From Clostridia bacterium (GTDB lineage Bacteria; Bacillota; Clostridia; DSM-8532; SZUA-474): 40,188 bases of DNA. The DNA is taken from assembly GCA_003251775.1 (NCBI GenBank), contig QKEK01000225.1, positions 1 through 40,188 on the forward strand. Reading direction: 5' to 3'. Positions 8,326-16,655 of the stretch are shown here, in pieces (position 1 is the first letter of the stretch; each line of letters opens with the position of its first letter). Below the pieces are notes generated by a model. The model searched no databases. It saw only the letters and a list, made by a program, of their open reading frames with translations, and had not been told where the DNA came from. The position numbers and the translations under genes were made by a program.

Positions 8326-10173
8326 ATGTGTGGAATTGCAGGATGGATAGATTATAGGCGAAGCTTACTAAATCCAAAGGCTATAGAATCAATAAACCAA
8401 ATGAAGAATACACTATCTAGGCGTGGCCCAGATGAGGAAGGAACCTGGCTATCAGAAAATGCGTTACTAGCTCATAGAAGGTTAACCATCATCGATCCAG
8501 AAGGCGGAAAACAGCCAATGTCAAAAGAATTTAATGGTAAAACTTATATAATAACCTATAACGGAGAATTATATAATACATCAGAGCTTAGAAATGAATT
8601 GCAAAGCTATGGACATAAATTCAAAGGTCACTCAGACACCGAAGTACTTTTGACAGCATATATACACTGGGGATACGATTGTATCACAAGGCTAAATGGG
8701 ATTTTCGCCTTTGGTGTTTATGACCAAGCTGAACAAACACTTTTTTTAGGGCGTGATCATTTTGGTGTCAAACCTCTGTTTTATACTATTAAGGACTCTT
8801 CTATATACTATGGTTCTGAGATAAAGGCCTTGCTGGCAAATGATGAAATCCAACCAGAATTAGATTTAAACGGGCTTGCGGAGGTGTTTTATATACTTCC
8901 CTCACGTACACCTGGAAATGGAGTATTAAAAGGTATACACTCTTTAAGACCAGCACACTATTTAATATGGAATAATAATGGATGTACAATAAAAAAATAC
9001 TGGTCCTTACAGAGTAAACCACATGTAGACTCTACTGAAAAAACAATTGAAACACTACAAGCACTTGTAACAGATAGTATTCAAAGACAGCTTGTCTCTG
9101 ATTTTCCGTTATGTACCTTTCTTTCAGGTGGACTTGACTCAAGTATTATTAGTGCAATAGCTGCAAACTGGAATAAATCTAAAAACATGCCTGCATTAAA
9201 TACCTATTCTATTGATTATGTAGATAACGATATTTATTTTAAAAACAGTACATTTCAACCAGATGCTGATAAACCATGGGTTAAAAGAATGACAGAGCAT
9301 TTTGGCACAAATCACCACTACATATATAATGATACTCTAGCTCTAGCTGATTCACTATTTGAGGCTGTTGATGCGAGAGATACACCTGGAATGGCAGATA
9401 TTGATTCTTCTTTACTATTGTTCTGTAAGGAGATTAAAAAGGATTATAAGGTTGCTCTTTCAGGAGAATGTGCAGATGAGATATTTGGCGGCTACCCTTG
9501 GTTTCATAAGAAAGAATTACTTGAAGGTAGTACCTTCCCTTGGTCAGTCAATCTAGATAACCGAACAAGGTTCCTATCACTTGACCTTATCAATAGCATT
9601 AACCCTCACCAATATGTTGAACAACGCTTCGTTGAAACATCCTCCGAAACACCTAAGCTACAAGGCGAGAATAAACTAGATGCACTACGCAGACAAATGT
9701 TTTACTTGAATATAACATGGTTTATGACAACTCTACTTGACCGAAAGGATCGTATGAGCATGGCTACTGGACTCGAAGTACGTGTACCTTTCTGTGACTA
9801 CCGTCTTGTACAATACGCTTGGAATATTCCTTGGGAAATAAAAATGTTTAATGGTAGAGAAAAAGGCATATTAAGAAAAGCTATGGAAGGTCTCCTCCCC
9901 GAAGATGTACTTTATCGAAAAAAGAGCCCTTACCCAAAAACTCATAACCCAGAATATGAAAAACGTGTATCGGAAATACTAAGGGAAATACTTAATAATC
10001 CAAACGCTAAAATCAAGGCTCTTGTTAATAGTAACGAGATTACTAATATGATAAACTCAAAATCTGATTATGGAAAACCATGGTTTGGTCAGCTAATGGC
10101 TACGCCTCAAATGTATGCTTATCTAATACAGGTTGAATACTGGTTAAATAAGTATAAAATAAAGATTTTATAA
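8326..10173 (+). CDS. asnB: Glutamine-hydrolysing asparagine synthetase
   Basis: This 615-aa enzyme would make asparagine from aspartate, ATP and glutamine. Starting at the ATG at 8326 gives MCGIAGW, exposing Cys2, the nucleophile of the class II glutaminase domain (about 1-200), which also shows RRGPDEEG and LAHRRLTIID. The synthetase domain has the PP-loop SGGLDSS (about 266-272) and GECADEIFGGYPW. AGGAGG at 8314-8319 gives 6-nt spacing to this ATG; the upstream ATG at 8320 is too close. It is a monocistronic gene. An intrinsic terminator sits immediately before the ribosome binding site, suggesting regulation by transcription termination. No T-box is visible. The length is normal for the AsnB family. 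Confidence 0.96.
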   Translation: MCGIAGWIDYRRSLLNPKAIESINQMKNTLSRRGPDEEGTWLSENALLAHRRLTIIDPEGGKQPMSKEFNGKTYIITYNGELYNTSELRNELQSYGHKFKGHSDTEVLLTAYIHWGYDCITRLNGIFAFGVYDQAEQTLFLGRDHFGVKPLFYTIKDSSIYYGSEIKALLANDEIQPELDLNGLAEVFYILPSRTPGNGVLKGIHSLRPAHYLIWNNNGCTIKKYWSLQSKPHVDSTEKTIETLQALVTDSIQRQLVSDFPLCTFLSGGLDSSIISAIAANWNKSKNMPALNTYSIDYVDNDIYFKNSTFQPDADKPWVKRMTEHFGTNHHYIYNDTLALADSLFEAVDARDTPGMADIDSSLLLFCKEIKKDYKVALSGECADEIFGGYPWFHKKELLEGSTFPWSVNLDNRTRFLSLDLINSINPHQYVEQRFVETSSETPKLQGENKLDALRRQMFYLNITWFMTTLLDRKDRMSMATGLEVRVPFCDYRLVQYAWNIPWEIKMFNGREKGILRKAMEGLLPEDVLYRKKSPYPKTHNPEYEKRVSEILREILNNPNAKIKALVNSNEITNMINSKSDYGKPWFGQLMATPQMYAYLIQVEYWLNKYKIKIL

Positions 10174-10202
10174 AAATTGAGTCAGTAACAATAATTATTT
10201 AA

Positions 10203-10241
10203 AAATGGCTGTGCACTAATCATTATGTGCAACAGCCATTT
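10203..10241. terminator. Bidirectional terminator between asnB and the acyltransferase gene
   Basis: A 14-bp stem with one bulged base (AAATGGCTG + TGCAC against GTGCA + CAGCCATTT) surrounds a 10-nt loop. On the minus strand it is followed by five T, so it best serves the acyltransferase gene, but it also lies 29 nt past the asnB stop. Confidence 0.75.
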
Positions 10242-10254
10242 ACATAACTTTAGA

Positions 10255-10280
10255 AAAAATCTTGTTGTTTGCACAATAAT
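10255..10280 (+). repeat. Dispersed repeat B, divergent copy
   Basis: The 20-mer starting CTTGTTGTTTGCACAATAA at 10261 matches 35531-35550 at 18 of 20 positions. The left part has drifted from the TAAGAAC consensus. Confidence 0.45.
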
Positions 10281-10292
10281 AATTAATTCTCT

Positions 10293-11009
10293 TTATACTA
10301 CCATATTATTAATTATTGTTCTTCTAACCCTTTCACTAAGTTGCATCTCATCTTTTTTACTTAGACCTTCAGTTGGTATTGGTTTTCCTATCACACATTT
10401 TGCTCTAGCAGAACAAATTTTAGTTCCATTCTTACTCATAATTTTGTGGCTATTAATTAAAGATATTGGTATAATTTCTACCCCTGCCTTTATTGCTATT
10501 TTCAGACTACCCTTTCTAAACTCAGCAATCTCTTTACCTTCATTTAACTTACCCTCAGGAAATATTATTAGTGAATAATCACCCTTGAGTAGGTTAACAC
10601 TGCTTTCAAGACATTCGTAACTCTGTCTAATATCCTTTCTGTCCAAAAAAACGCACTTCATCTCCTTCATCCATTTTCTTATTATAGGTATCTTTTGTAC
10701 TTCAACTATTGAAATAAATGCCTTTTTCTTACAGATAAAACCATGAATAATTACATTGTCAAAATGACTTTCATGATTACTCACAAATAATACAGATTTA
10801 TTTCTTGGTATGTTCTCAGCTCCAATTATATCTATCTTTGAGCCTGAAATATAGAATAAAAATCTGCAAAAAAAGCTGGTGACCTCATCTACTTTTTTTT
10901 CATACACTTTTTGATTAAATAACTTAACAAGTTGTAGCAAGAATAATATCGGAATCGTAAAAAATGTGAACAACCACCCAAGTACATACCAATATACAGT
11001 TCTTAGCAT
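10293..11009 (-). CDS. 1-acyl-sn-glycerol-3-phosphate acyltransferase family protein
   Basis: This 238-aa PlsC-like protein would transfer an acyl chain to lysophosphatidate or a related acceptor at the inner membrane face. It starts with a hydrophobic segment (about 5-26). The catalytic HX4D box is NHESHFD, and the acceptor-binding box is FPEG within SLIIFPEGKL. A GSLKIA segment (typically involved in substrate positioning) and a basic C-terminus follow. GGAGGGG precedes the ATG. A second plsC, next to ispH, is partly visible at the end of the window, so this copy may have a specialised role. It sits alone, transcribed toward asnB and ending at a shared terminator. Confidence 0.9.
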   Translation of the reverse strand: MLRTVYWYVLGWLFTFFTIPILFLLQLVKLFNQKVYEKKVDEVTSFFCRFLFYISGSKIDIIGAENIPRNKSVLFVSNHESHFDNVIIHGFICKKKAFISIVEVQKIPIIRKWMKEMKCVFLDRKDIRQSYECLESSVNLLKGDYSLIIFPEGKLNEGKEIAEFRKGSLKIAIKAGVEIIPISLINSHKIMSKNGTKICSARAKCVIGKPIPTEGLSKKDEMQLSERVRRTIINNMVV

Positions 11010-11127
11010 TTCCCCTCCAAAACTAAACTAGTTTATTTTATTTATTTCCTTTATATTATACCATAAAAACGATTATTTTCTACAAAAAATTTCATATAAG
11101 AACTCTAAGCAGTCTAAGCTATTAAAG

Positions 11128-11156
11128 ATAACAAGAAAGCTTAAGAACCTTGTTAT
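11128..11156. repeat. Dispersed repeat B copy with inverted flank
   Basis: TAAGAACCTTGTT at 11142-11154 is identical to the cores at 2515-2527 (opposite strand), 35524-35536 and 35720-35732. Here ATAACAAG at 11128-11135 forms an 8-bp inverted repeat with CTTGTTAT at 11149-11156. Confidence 0.55.
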
Positions 11157-11161
11157 TAGTA

Positions 11162-11202
11162 GAAAAAAGAGACACACAGCTAGCAATTAGCAACTGTGTG
11201 TC
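11162..11202 (-). terminator. Terminator of the SLH/GH50-like gene
   Basis: GACACACAG (11171-11179) pairs with CTGTGTGTC (11194-11202). On the minus strand the hairpin is followed by a TCTTTTTTC tract. Confidence 0.7.
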
Positions 11203-11206
11203 AAAT

Positions 11207-11312
11207 AAGCTTTTTGCGTTGTTACATATTTATGTAAAATCACATTCAATAAGTGTAGTACTTATTTATATTATTCAAAACAACGCAAAATAGCGTATAA
11301 ATTTACAACAAC
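11207..11312. repeat. Two-armed copy of dispersed repeat A
   Basis: TTTTGCGTTGTT (11212-11223) and AACAACGCAAAA (about 11279-11290) are perfect 12-bp inverted repeats. The left arm continues into ACATATTTATG and the right into TAGCGTATAAAT. Similar arms occur at 8191, 16038, 16477-16611, 31003 and 36450. No coding capacity is present. Confidence 0.6.
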
Positions 11313-11337
11313 AAAAGACTCAAATACTAATTTTATA

Positions 11338-14300
11338 TTAATCTCCTTTGTTCACCACTTTAATATTATCTACTATAAATATATTTGACGAAGTATTTGG
11401 TTTATCTTCCCACAAATACATGTTAAACAGAGCGATTTCAGCCTGATTTATTCCATTATCACCGAAAAACCAGCCATCATCCCCCCAGTAAGCAGTTTGT
11501 GGTCCAAGATTATCTATTTCAATTGTTTTAGTACTATTTTCTGCAATTCCAAAGTAATATGTTCTATAAGTCCCGCTTGAATCAACGATATTAGCACGTA
11601 CCTGAATTGCCTCATTATTTGGATTAGTAATATCAGCTGAGAAGGTAGTACCAACACCCCAATTCCAAGTACTTACTTCATTCTTAGGTATAAACTGAAT
11701 ACCAGAGTAATCAGCATCCAATTTGCCTACATTAACCTTGATAGCTCTACTGCCATCAGTTGCACCGTCTGTTACATATTCCACAGTTGCTTCTTTATAC
11801 GCAGATACTATACCTAAGTCTTCACTCTCTTCAAATGATATATTTGGCATAGTTACTAAAGCGGAGGCAAAGCCTGTAATAGTTACCTTACATGTTGTAG
11901 ATATGCTAGTATTATCCTCTGATTTTGCAGTTATATCTACTACTCCATTCATTTTAGCTGTAACCAACCCATTTTCATTAACAGTAGCAACTGTATCATC
12001 ACTTGATGACCATACAATTCCCTTAAAGTCTGCGTTATTAGGTAATATTGTCGCTGTTAATTGCAACGTTGGAGTAGCTGCGTCAATAGCTGCTTCTGTT
12101 TTATCTAGCTCTACGCCTGTAACTTCTATTTTACCATATCTTAGTCTATACATTTGACTATGAATTTCCTTTGCTGCATCAACTAGATTTGTGTATGGTA
12201 TATCTGTAACATCAGTAAATCCTGTATTATAGTTTTCTCCATCCCATGCTCTACCTGTCAAAGGCTGATCTATATATTGAAACCAATGAGCTCCTACAAA
12301 ATATGGGCTATTAATTACTGTTGTTAAGTAGTCTTTATACATTACTCCTCTATCGGCTTGATTTTTAGCTGAAACCAAGCCACCTGCAAACATCCCCCTA
12401 TCTGTTGAACCAAAGTGGAATTCTCCTACAATACAAGGCTTTCCAAGCACGTCTGCTTTAATCCAGTCTTCTCCTTTTACTCCTTCTTTATATACATTAA
12501 AGCTAACTACATCTACATATTTTGCACATGCCTCCTGCACCTCTAAGGATGTACCCCATTCTGCAAATCTTGAGCCTAAATTAAGCATATTGGGCAAATG
12601 CTCTGATAGCTCCGCATCTACTATGCTATAGTACTTATCAGCCAGCATACCTAATAGTATAGACAAATCACCCACTTTACCTGCATTTAATCCACTAAAA
12701 CTATAGGGTGCTTCCAGAGTTGACCATGTGTCTATTGAAGTATTCCAGACTGCATTTAGATTTGCAATATCATTATTATACTTTTCCTTTAATTTTTCTA
12801 TAAACGCCCTTTTTGCATAGCTATCTTCATTTGCCGCGTCTTTTGCAAACGCACCTACAACTACTGCATATTTTGTATCATTACCAGTTGGATTCCCCCA
12901 TGCAATTTCATTGTCTACATATACGCCCATACACCAAGGGTCGTCATTTATGCCATAGCTAACCAAATTAGTAGTCATATTGTGAGTACTAACTGTAAAT
13001 TCAGGGTCAAATGGGTCAGCTATTGGTCCCCAATATGGACTTCCACTGTCTAGCTTAGCATGATTTCCATTAATCCAACCATTGGCAGTATAAACAATCT
13101 TATTGTCTTCACCCTTACCAAAGAATAAGTCAGCATCTGACCAATTTCCTAAAGTAGTAAATCCCCAGTTTTTAAACCTTTTTAAAGACACATTTTTCCA
13201 TTCTTCTTTATAGTTTTCTCCATATTTACGTTCTAGGTTAGCTGTGTAGAAATTGTATATCCAGCCTTCAGTAAGTCCTAATGGGGCACGAGCAACTTGT
13301 CCTGCATATGAATAGTGGTCTCCAAGTGAACCATTTTGTTCTGGTAAACTTGAAAACATATCCCTTCTTCCATCTATCCAGGTATAAGCATCACCAAAAC
13401 GTACTGTATCTACACCTGTAGCAAAGAATAAGTATCCTTCAGGGTCTATAAGTGACCACTTTTTGTTAACTTCATCATAATATGTTGTGAAATAACCAGT
13501 ACCAGATTGCTTAGCTCCACCCACTGTCCAGCCACCGTACTTACTAACATCTGTCAATGCACTTGTAGCACTACTTAATTCTACAGCCTCTTGTGCCTTA
13601 TCGTCTAGTAAATCCTGTTCACTTTTTACTTTTCCTGACCAATCTAGCCCATTATACTGACCAAATTCATCAACGATATTATCCAAATAGGATAAGCTTG
13701 AACCAGGGTCAGGAAGAACTCTTATGTTGTCAAAAATAAGTGTTGCTTCAGACTTATTACTCATCATCCAAAACTGAAACTCAGTAATATTAGTTGTATT
13801 TAGATTTTTTTCTCCCCAACCATGTCCTATGTTTCGTCCTGCACCACTTGATGGAACTCCTCTCATACCTATATCCAATGTATTTGAACTAAAGCTCATA
13901 TAAATTGACTCTGTTTTATTAGGTTGAATTTCTGCAACACTAACAGTTGAATGTGATTGACCATTAGCTGTTACATCATCATCAACTCTTATATAGAATT
14001 TCTGTACCTTATCTGTTGTATTAGTTACATCAAGTGCCAAGCAGTTATCTTGTCCCCAGTTCCATACTAGTTCTGGTTTAAACTTAACCGTTGGATATTC
14101 AGCAATACCGTATGTTACTTTAAGAGCAGAGTTCCCTTGCGTTGCTCCTTCATTTACAACTTCTATTTGAGAGTCTACGTTATTGATAAATGATGGTAGA
14201 CCATCTTCAAATGAAATTACTGGCATACTATTATTTGCTGTTCCATTATTACTTCCGTCGTTGCTATTGTTATTACCTGTATCACCAGTACTACCTGTAT

Positions 14301-15960
14301 TACCTGTATCACCAGTACTACCTGTACTACCTGTATTACCTGTATCACCAGTACTACCTGTACTACCTGTATTACCTGTACTGTTACTACTATTACTATC
14401 ATCTGTACTACTATCTTTATCCGTCACTTTTATTTGCTCATTTAAGGCTTTTTCTAATTCATTGAAATCATTAGCTAATCCTGTATTATTACTCTTTATC
14501 TCTTCAATATTATTTAAAATACTCTTAAGTGTGCTACTAGTTATAGAAGCTTTAGCAATAGGATCTGTCACTATCCCTAAGACCGCTTGTAGCATCTTTG
14601 TTCCATCTTCTACCATCAAGGCATTCAAGGCGTCTTTATCATCAACTTTTGTGGTTTCAACCTTTTCACCGTTTACAACTAATGATTTGCCTTTTTCTTT
14701 AACTATTATATTAGATACCTTAATCTCAAATTTGATGTCTTCTCCATTAACTATTGCATTAGATACAGTACCTTCTCCATTGACAGTCAAAGACTTATTT
14801 GCAATTACTAGTTTTATCTTTGACTCTTTTGACACTGCTACTTCGGTTTTCAGAGAGCTCTCTTCAACTTCCAAATTGCCTAACTGAGAAGCTTTTTGTA
14901 ATGAAATCTTCCCTTTCACATCTTCTTTAACCCTCAAATTATCAAATTCGCCTTCTAGAACAACATCTCCTTGACCTTGCATTTTTTCTATAGTGACATT
15001 GCTAAACCCATTGCCTACAAGCTCTTTTTCTTCAAGCTTGCAGCCTGATTTCAAACCAACGTTTTTTATTGAGGTATTACCTGAAACCTCTATTCTTACA
15101 TCACCCTTTTGCTTTGTGACTGTCATTTTACCCATAACAGTAGAGTCTTTAACCTTTACGGAATTAATACCTCCACCCTTTACATAAATATCCCCAGTAA
15201 CACTTACTCCATCAAGAGTAACATCACCATCTCCAATACCTTCAGATAAATATAAATCACCATTAATTGTTACGTTTTTCAATATAGTATCTTTAGCTAC
15301 TATTGTTGCATTTCCTTCTATGTTTTTTTCATATGTACCAGAAGTATTATAAATAGTGCCAAATAGACGGTTTAGAGCTATAACTGCTTCAGCTCTTGTT
15401 ATATTATCTAATGGCCTAAGCATATTATTATTACCTATAAATATTCCTTTTTTGACTATGGTTGTTAATGCTTCCTTTGCCCAGTCTGATACATTTTCAT
15501 TATCAGTAAAATTACTAAGTGTTGATAAGCCTTCACTGTTATCATACCTTAAAAGCTTAAATATTGCCATTGCCGCTTCTTGTCTTGTTATTAAATCATT
15601 AGGACTAAAAATCTTTCCGCTCTGGTAGCCTTCCATGTAGCCTATTGTTGCTGCCTTTTTTACATCTTCTTCAAACCAAATTCCATCTTTTACGTCTTCA
15701 AATCTGATATCAAGCATTTCCTGCGGACATATTACATTGTTAACAAGTGCTGCAAACTCCGCTCTCGTTATAAATGCGTCGGGTTTATATGTGTTGTTAC
15801 CATACCCATTAATTAACCCTTGTGAAATCCAATTTGAAAACCACTTTTCTGACCAGTGACCTATTATATCATTTGAATTTTTTGCTATTACATTCTGAAA
15901 ATTAGACAACAAAAAAACAAATGATAATACAATCGCAATCACCTTTCGTTTTTGATTCAT
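11338..15960 (-). CDS. SLH-anchored multidomain GH50-like glycoside hydrolase
   Basis: This 1540-aa exported protein would act on the cell surface. A signal peptide (1-26) is followed by three SLH repeats (about 28-78, 85-138, 147-197), which bind pyruvylated wall polymers. A beta-helix-like region (about 205-400) is rich in short NGD/VKV repeats. A low-complexity Gly/Thr/Ser linker (525-562) comes next. A CBM-like beta domain (about 582-750) precedes a (beta/alpha)8 catalytic region (about 765-1265) opening with WSLIDPEGYLFFATG, with candidate acid/base Glu in DNEIAWG (about 1017) and nucleophile Glu in VGEFHFG (about 1178). A BIG2 Ig-like domain (about 1280-1360) and a second CBM-like domain related to the first end the protein. 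The catalytic part most resembles GH50 beta-agarases; the substrate is inferred. The ribosome binding site is a weak GGGGGG. Confidence 0.8.
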   Translation of the reverse strand: MNQKRKVIAIVLSFVFLLSNFQNVIAKNSNDIIGHWSEKWFSNWISQGLINGYGNNTYKPDAFITRAEFAALVNNVICPQEMLDIRFEDVKDGIWFEEDVKKAATIGYMEGYQSGKIFSPNDLITRQEAAMAIFKLLRYDNSEGLSTLSNFTDNENVSDWAKEALTTIVKKGIFIGNNNMLRPLDNITRAEAVIALNRLFGTIYNTSGTYEKNIEGNATIVAKDTILKNVTINGDLYLSEGIGDGDVTLDGVSVTGDIYVKGGGINSVKVKDSTVMGKMTVTKQKGDVRIEVSGNTSIKNVGLKSGCKLEEKELVGNGFSNVTIEKMQGQGDVVLEGEFDNLRVKEDVKGKISLQKASQLGNLEVEESSLKTEVAVSKESKIKLVIANKSLTVNGEGTVSNAIVNGEDIKFEIKVSNIIVKEKGKSLVVNGEKVETTKVDDKDALNALMVEDGTKMLQAVLGIVTDPIAKASITSSTLKSILNNIEEIKSNNTGLANDFNELEKALNEQIKVTDKDSSTDDSNSSNSTGNTGSTGSTGDTGNTGSTGSTGDTGNTGSTGDTGNNNSNDGSNNGTANNSMPVISFEDGLPSFINNVDSQIEVVNEGATQGNSALKVTYGIAEYPTVKFKPELVWNWGQDNCLALDVTNTTDKVQKFYIRVDDDVTANGQSHSTVSVAEIQPNKTESIYMSFSSNTLDIGMRGVPSSGAGRNIGHGWGEKNLNTTNITEFQFWMMSNKSEATLIFDNIRVLPDPGSSLSYLDNIVDEFGQYNGLDWSGKVKSEQDLLDDKAQEAVELSSATSALTDVSKYGGWTVGGAKQSGTGYFTTYYDEVNKKWSLIDPEGYLFFATGVDTVRFGDAYTWIDGRRDMFSSLPEQNGSLGDHYSYAGQVARAPLGLTEGWIYNFYTANLERKYGENYKEEWKNVSLKRFKNWGFTTLGNWSDADLFFGKGEDNKIVYTANGWINGNHAKLDSGSPYWGPIADPFDPEFTVSTHNMTTNLVSYGINDDPWCMGVYVDNEIAWGNPTGNDTKYAVVVGAFAKDAANEDSYAKRAFIEKLKEKYNNDIANLNAVWNTSIDTWSTLEAPYSFSGLNAGKVGDLSILLGMLADKYYSIVDAELSEHLPNMLNLGSRFAEWGTSLEVQEACAKYVDVVSFNVYKEGVKGEDWIKADVLGKPCIVGEFHFGSTDRGMFAGGLVSAKNQADRGVMYKDYLTTVINSPYFVGAHWFQYIDQPLTGRAWDGENYNTGFTDVTDIPYTNLVDAAKEIHSQMYRLRYGKIEVTGVELDKTEAAIDAATPTLQLTATILPNNADFKGIVWSSSDDTVATVNENGLVTAKMNGVVDITAKSEDNTSISTTCKVTITGFASALVTMPNISFEESEDLGIVSAYKEATVEYVTDGATDGSRAIKVNVGKLDADYSGIQFIPKNEVSTWNWGVGTTFSADITNPNNEAIQVRANIVDSSGTYRTYYFGIAENSTKTIEIDNLGPQTAYWGDDGWFFGDNGINQAEIALFNMYLWEDKPNTSSNIFIVDNIKVVNKGD
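14273..14386 (-). repeat. 9-bp tandem repeats encoding a Gly/Thr linker
   Basis: About a dozen tandem 9-nt units (variants of ACCTGTACT on the plus strand) encode the repeated tripeptides GST, GNT and GDT. They form the flexible linker between the anchoring and catalytic halves. Such arrays often vary in copy number by slippage. The long antisense frame through them is an artefact. Confidence 0.8.
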
Positions 15961-15990
15961 TTTATTTTTCCCCCCATAAAATATTATATT

Positions 15991-16022
15991 AAAAAGGCTC
16001 AGTACTTTGATTATTAAGCCTT
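15991..16022 (-). terminator. Possible leader terminator before the SLH/GH50-like gene
   Basis: On the minus strand AAGGCT (16017-16022) pairs with AGCCTT (15994-15999), followed by a run of T, 31 nt before the start codon. The stem is only 6 bp with a 17-nt loop, so this is weak. Confidence 0.35.
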
Positions 16023-16037
16023 AATTAATATCAGAAC

Positions 16038-16065
16038 AAAGCTTTTGTATTGTTACTTATTTATG
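16038..16065 (-). repeat. Dispersed repeat A, single arm
   Basis: AAAGCTTTTGTATTGTTACT followed by TATTTATG matches the left arm at 11207-11234 with a few substitutions. It lies in the leader of the SLH/GH50-like gene. Confidence 0.5.
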
Positions 16066-16263
16066 CAAAACTATGCTCATTAAATTACGCCTATGTTATT
16101 TATTGTATTTCCAGAGCTTCTTTAAAGTTTATCTATTTAAAAGTTTTAATAACAACACACTTAAAGACGTTTTTTTTATGTTATTCGTGTAATCCAAAAT
16201 GATATTTATTCTTTGTATATTTTGTATAAAGCAGACCTCAGATTTAGAAGTTTTATTGTGATT

Positions 16264-16293
16264 ATTATACAACACTACAATGATGCCAATCAA
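16264..16293 (-). promoter_or_regulatory. Probable promoter of the SLH/GH50-like gene
   Basis: On the minus strand TTGATT (16288-16293) and TATAAT (16264-16269) are 18 nt apart. The resulting leader would be about 300 nt. Confidence 0.45.
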
Positions 16294-16421
16294 TGCTTTT
16301 GTCTTATTTTGTCGAATATTGACGAATTGTTTAACAGATAATTAATATAGTCACTTATAACTTTACAAAGTGCAACATACTCAGCATATACAATATATCT
16401 TCTAAACTTAACAATTATAAA

Positions 16422-16450
16422 TTGAAAACATGCTTGTTAACTGGTATAAT
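16422..16450 (+). promoter_or_regulatory. Promoter of the radical SAM gene
   Basis: TTGAAA (16422-16427), exactly 17 nt, then TATAAT (16445-16450) preceded by CTGG, a partial extended -10. Transcription would start near 16457, leaving a leader of about 200 nt. Confidence 0.65.
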
Positions 16451-16476
16451 GGTGAAATGCTAATATATATGCAAAT

Positions 16477-16611
16477 AAAGCTTTTTGAATTGTTTTGCTA
16501 AGAATAAACTTGAACACAATACACAATGATTAGATTTTGGCGATATTTATAACACAAAGGCTTTTTTAAAACATTAGCATTAAACAAAAAATAGCGTATA
16601 AATATTACAAA
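16477..16611. repeat. Two-armed, degenerate copy of dispersed repeat A
   Basis: The left arm AAAGCTTTTTGAATTGTTTT (from 16478) and the right arm with AATAGCGTATAAATATTACA (from about 16590) correspond in order to the arms at 11207-11312, with a longer centre. It lies within the leader of the radical SAM gene. Confidence 0.45.
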
Positions 16612-16655
16612 TAATATATACATAGTAAATAGTACAGGAAGGATTGATACCAGAA

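Larger units (their letters stand above)
11010..11337. other. 328-nt intergenic region with repeats and a terminator
   Basis: No coding sequence is evident. The region holds a copy of repeat B (11142-11156), a minus-strand terminator (11162-11202) and the best-preserved two-armed copy of repeat A (11207-11312). Confidence 0.7.
15961..16655. other. 695-nt divergent AT-rich intergenic region
   Basis: This lies between the SLH/GH50-like gene (-) and the radical SAM gene (+). It contains one probable promoter per direction, a terminator-like hairpin near the GH50-like start, repeat A arms at 16038-16065 and 16477-16611, and no convincing coding sequence. Both transcripts would carry leaders of 190-300 nt. 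Confidence 0.65.

Noticed and set aside
14273-14386. Tandem repeats as a CRISPR array
   Set aside because: Units are 9 nt with no spacers and encode the Gly/Thr linker.
14183-14887. Long plus-strand frames through the GH50-like gene, including a Pro/Val/Leu-rich one
   Set aside because: They are antisense to the tandem-repeat linker of a well-supported gene; the repeat unit length (9 nt) keeps several frames open.
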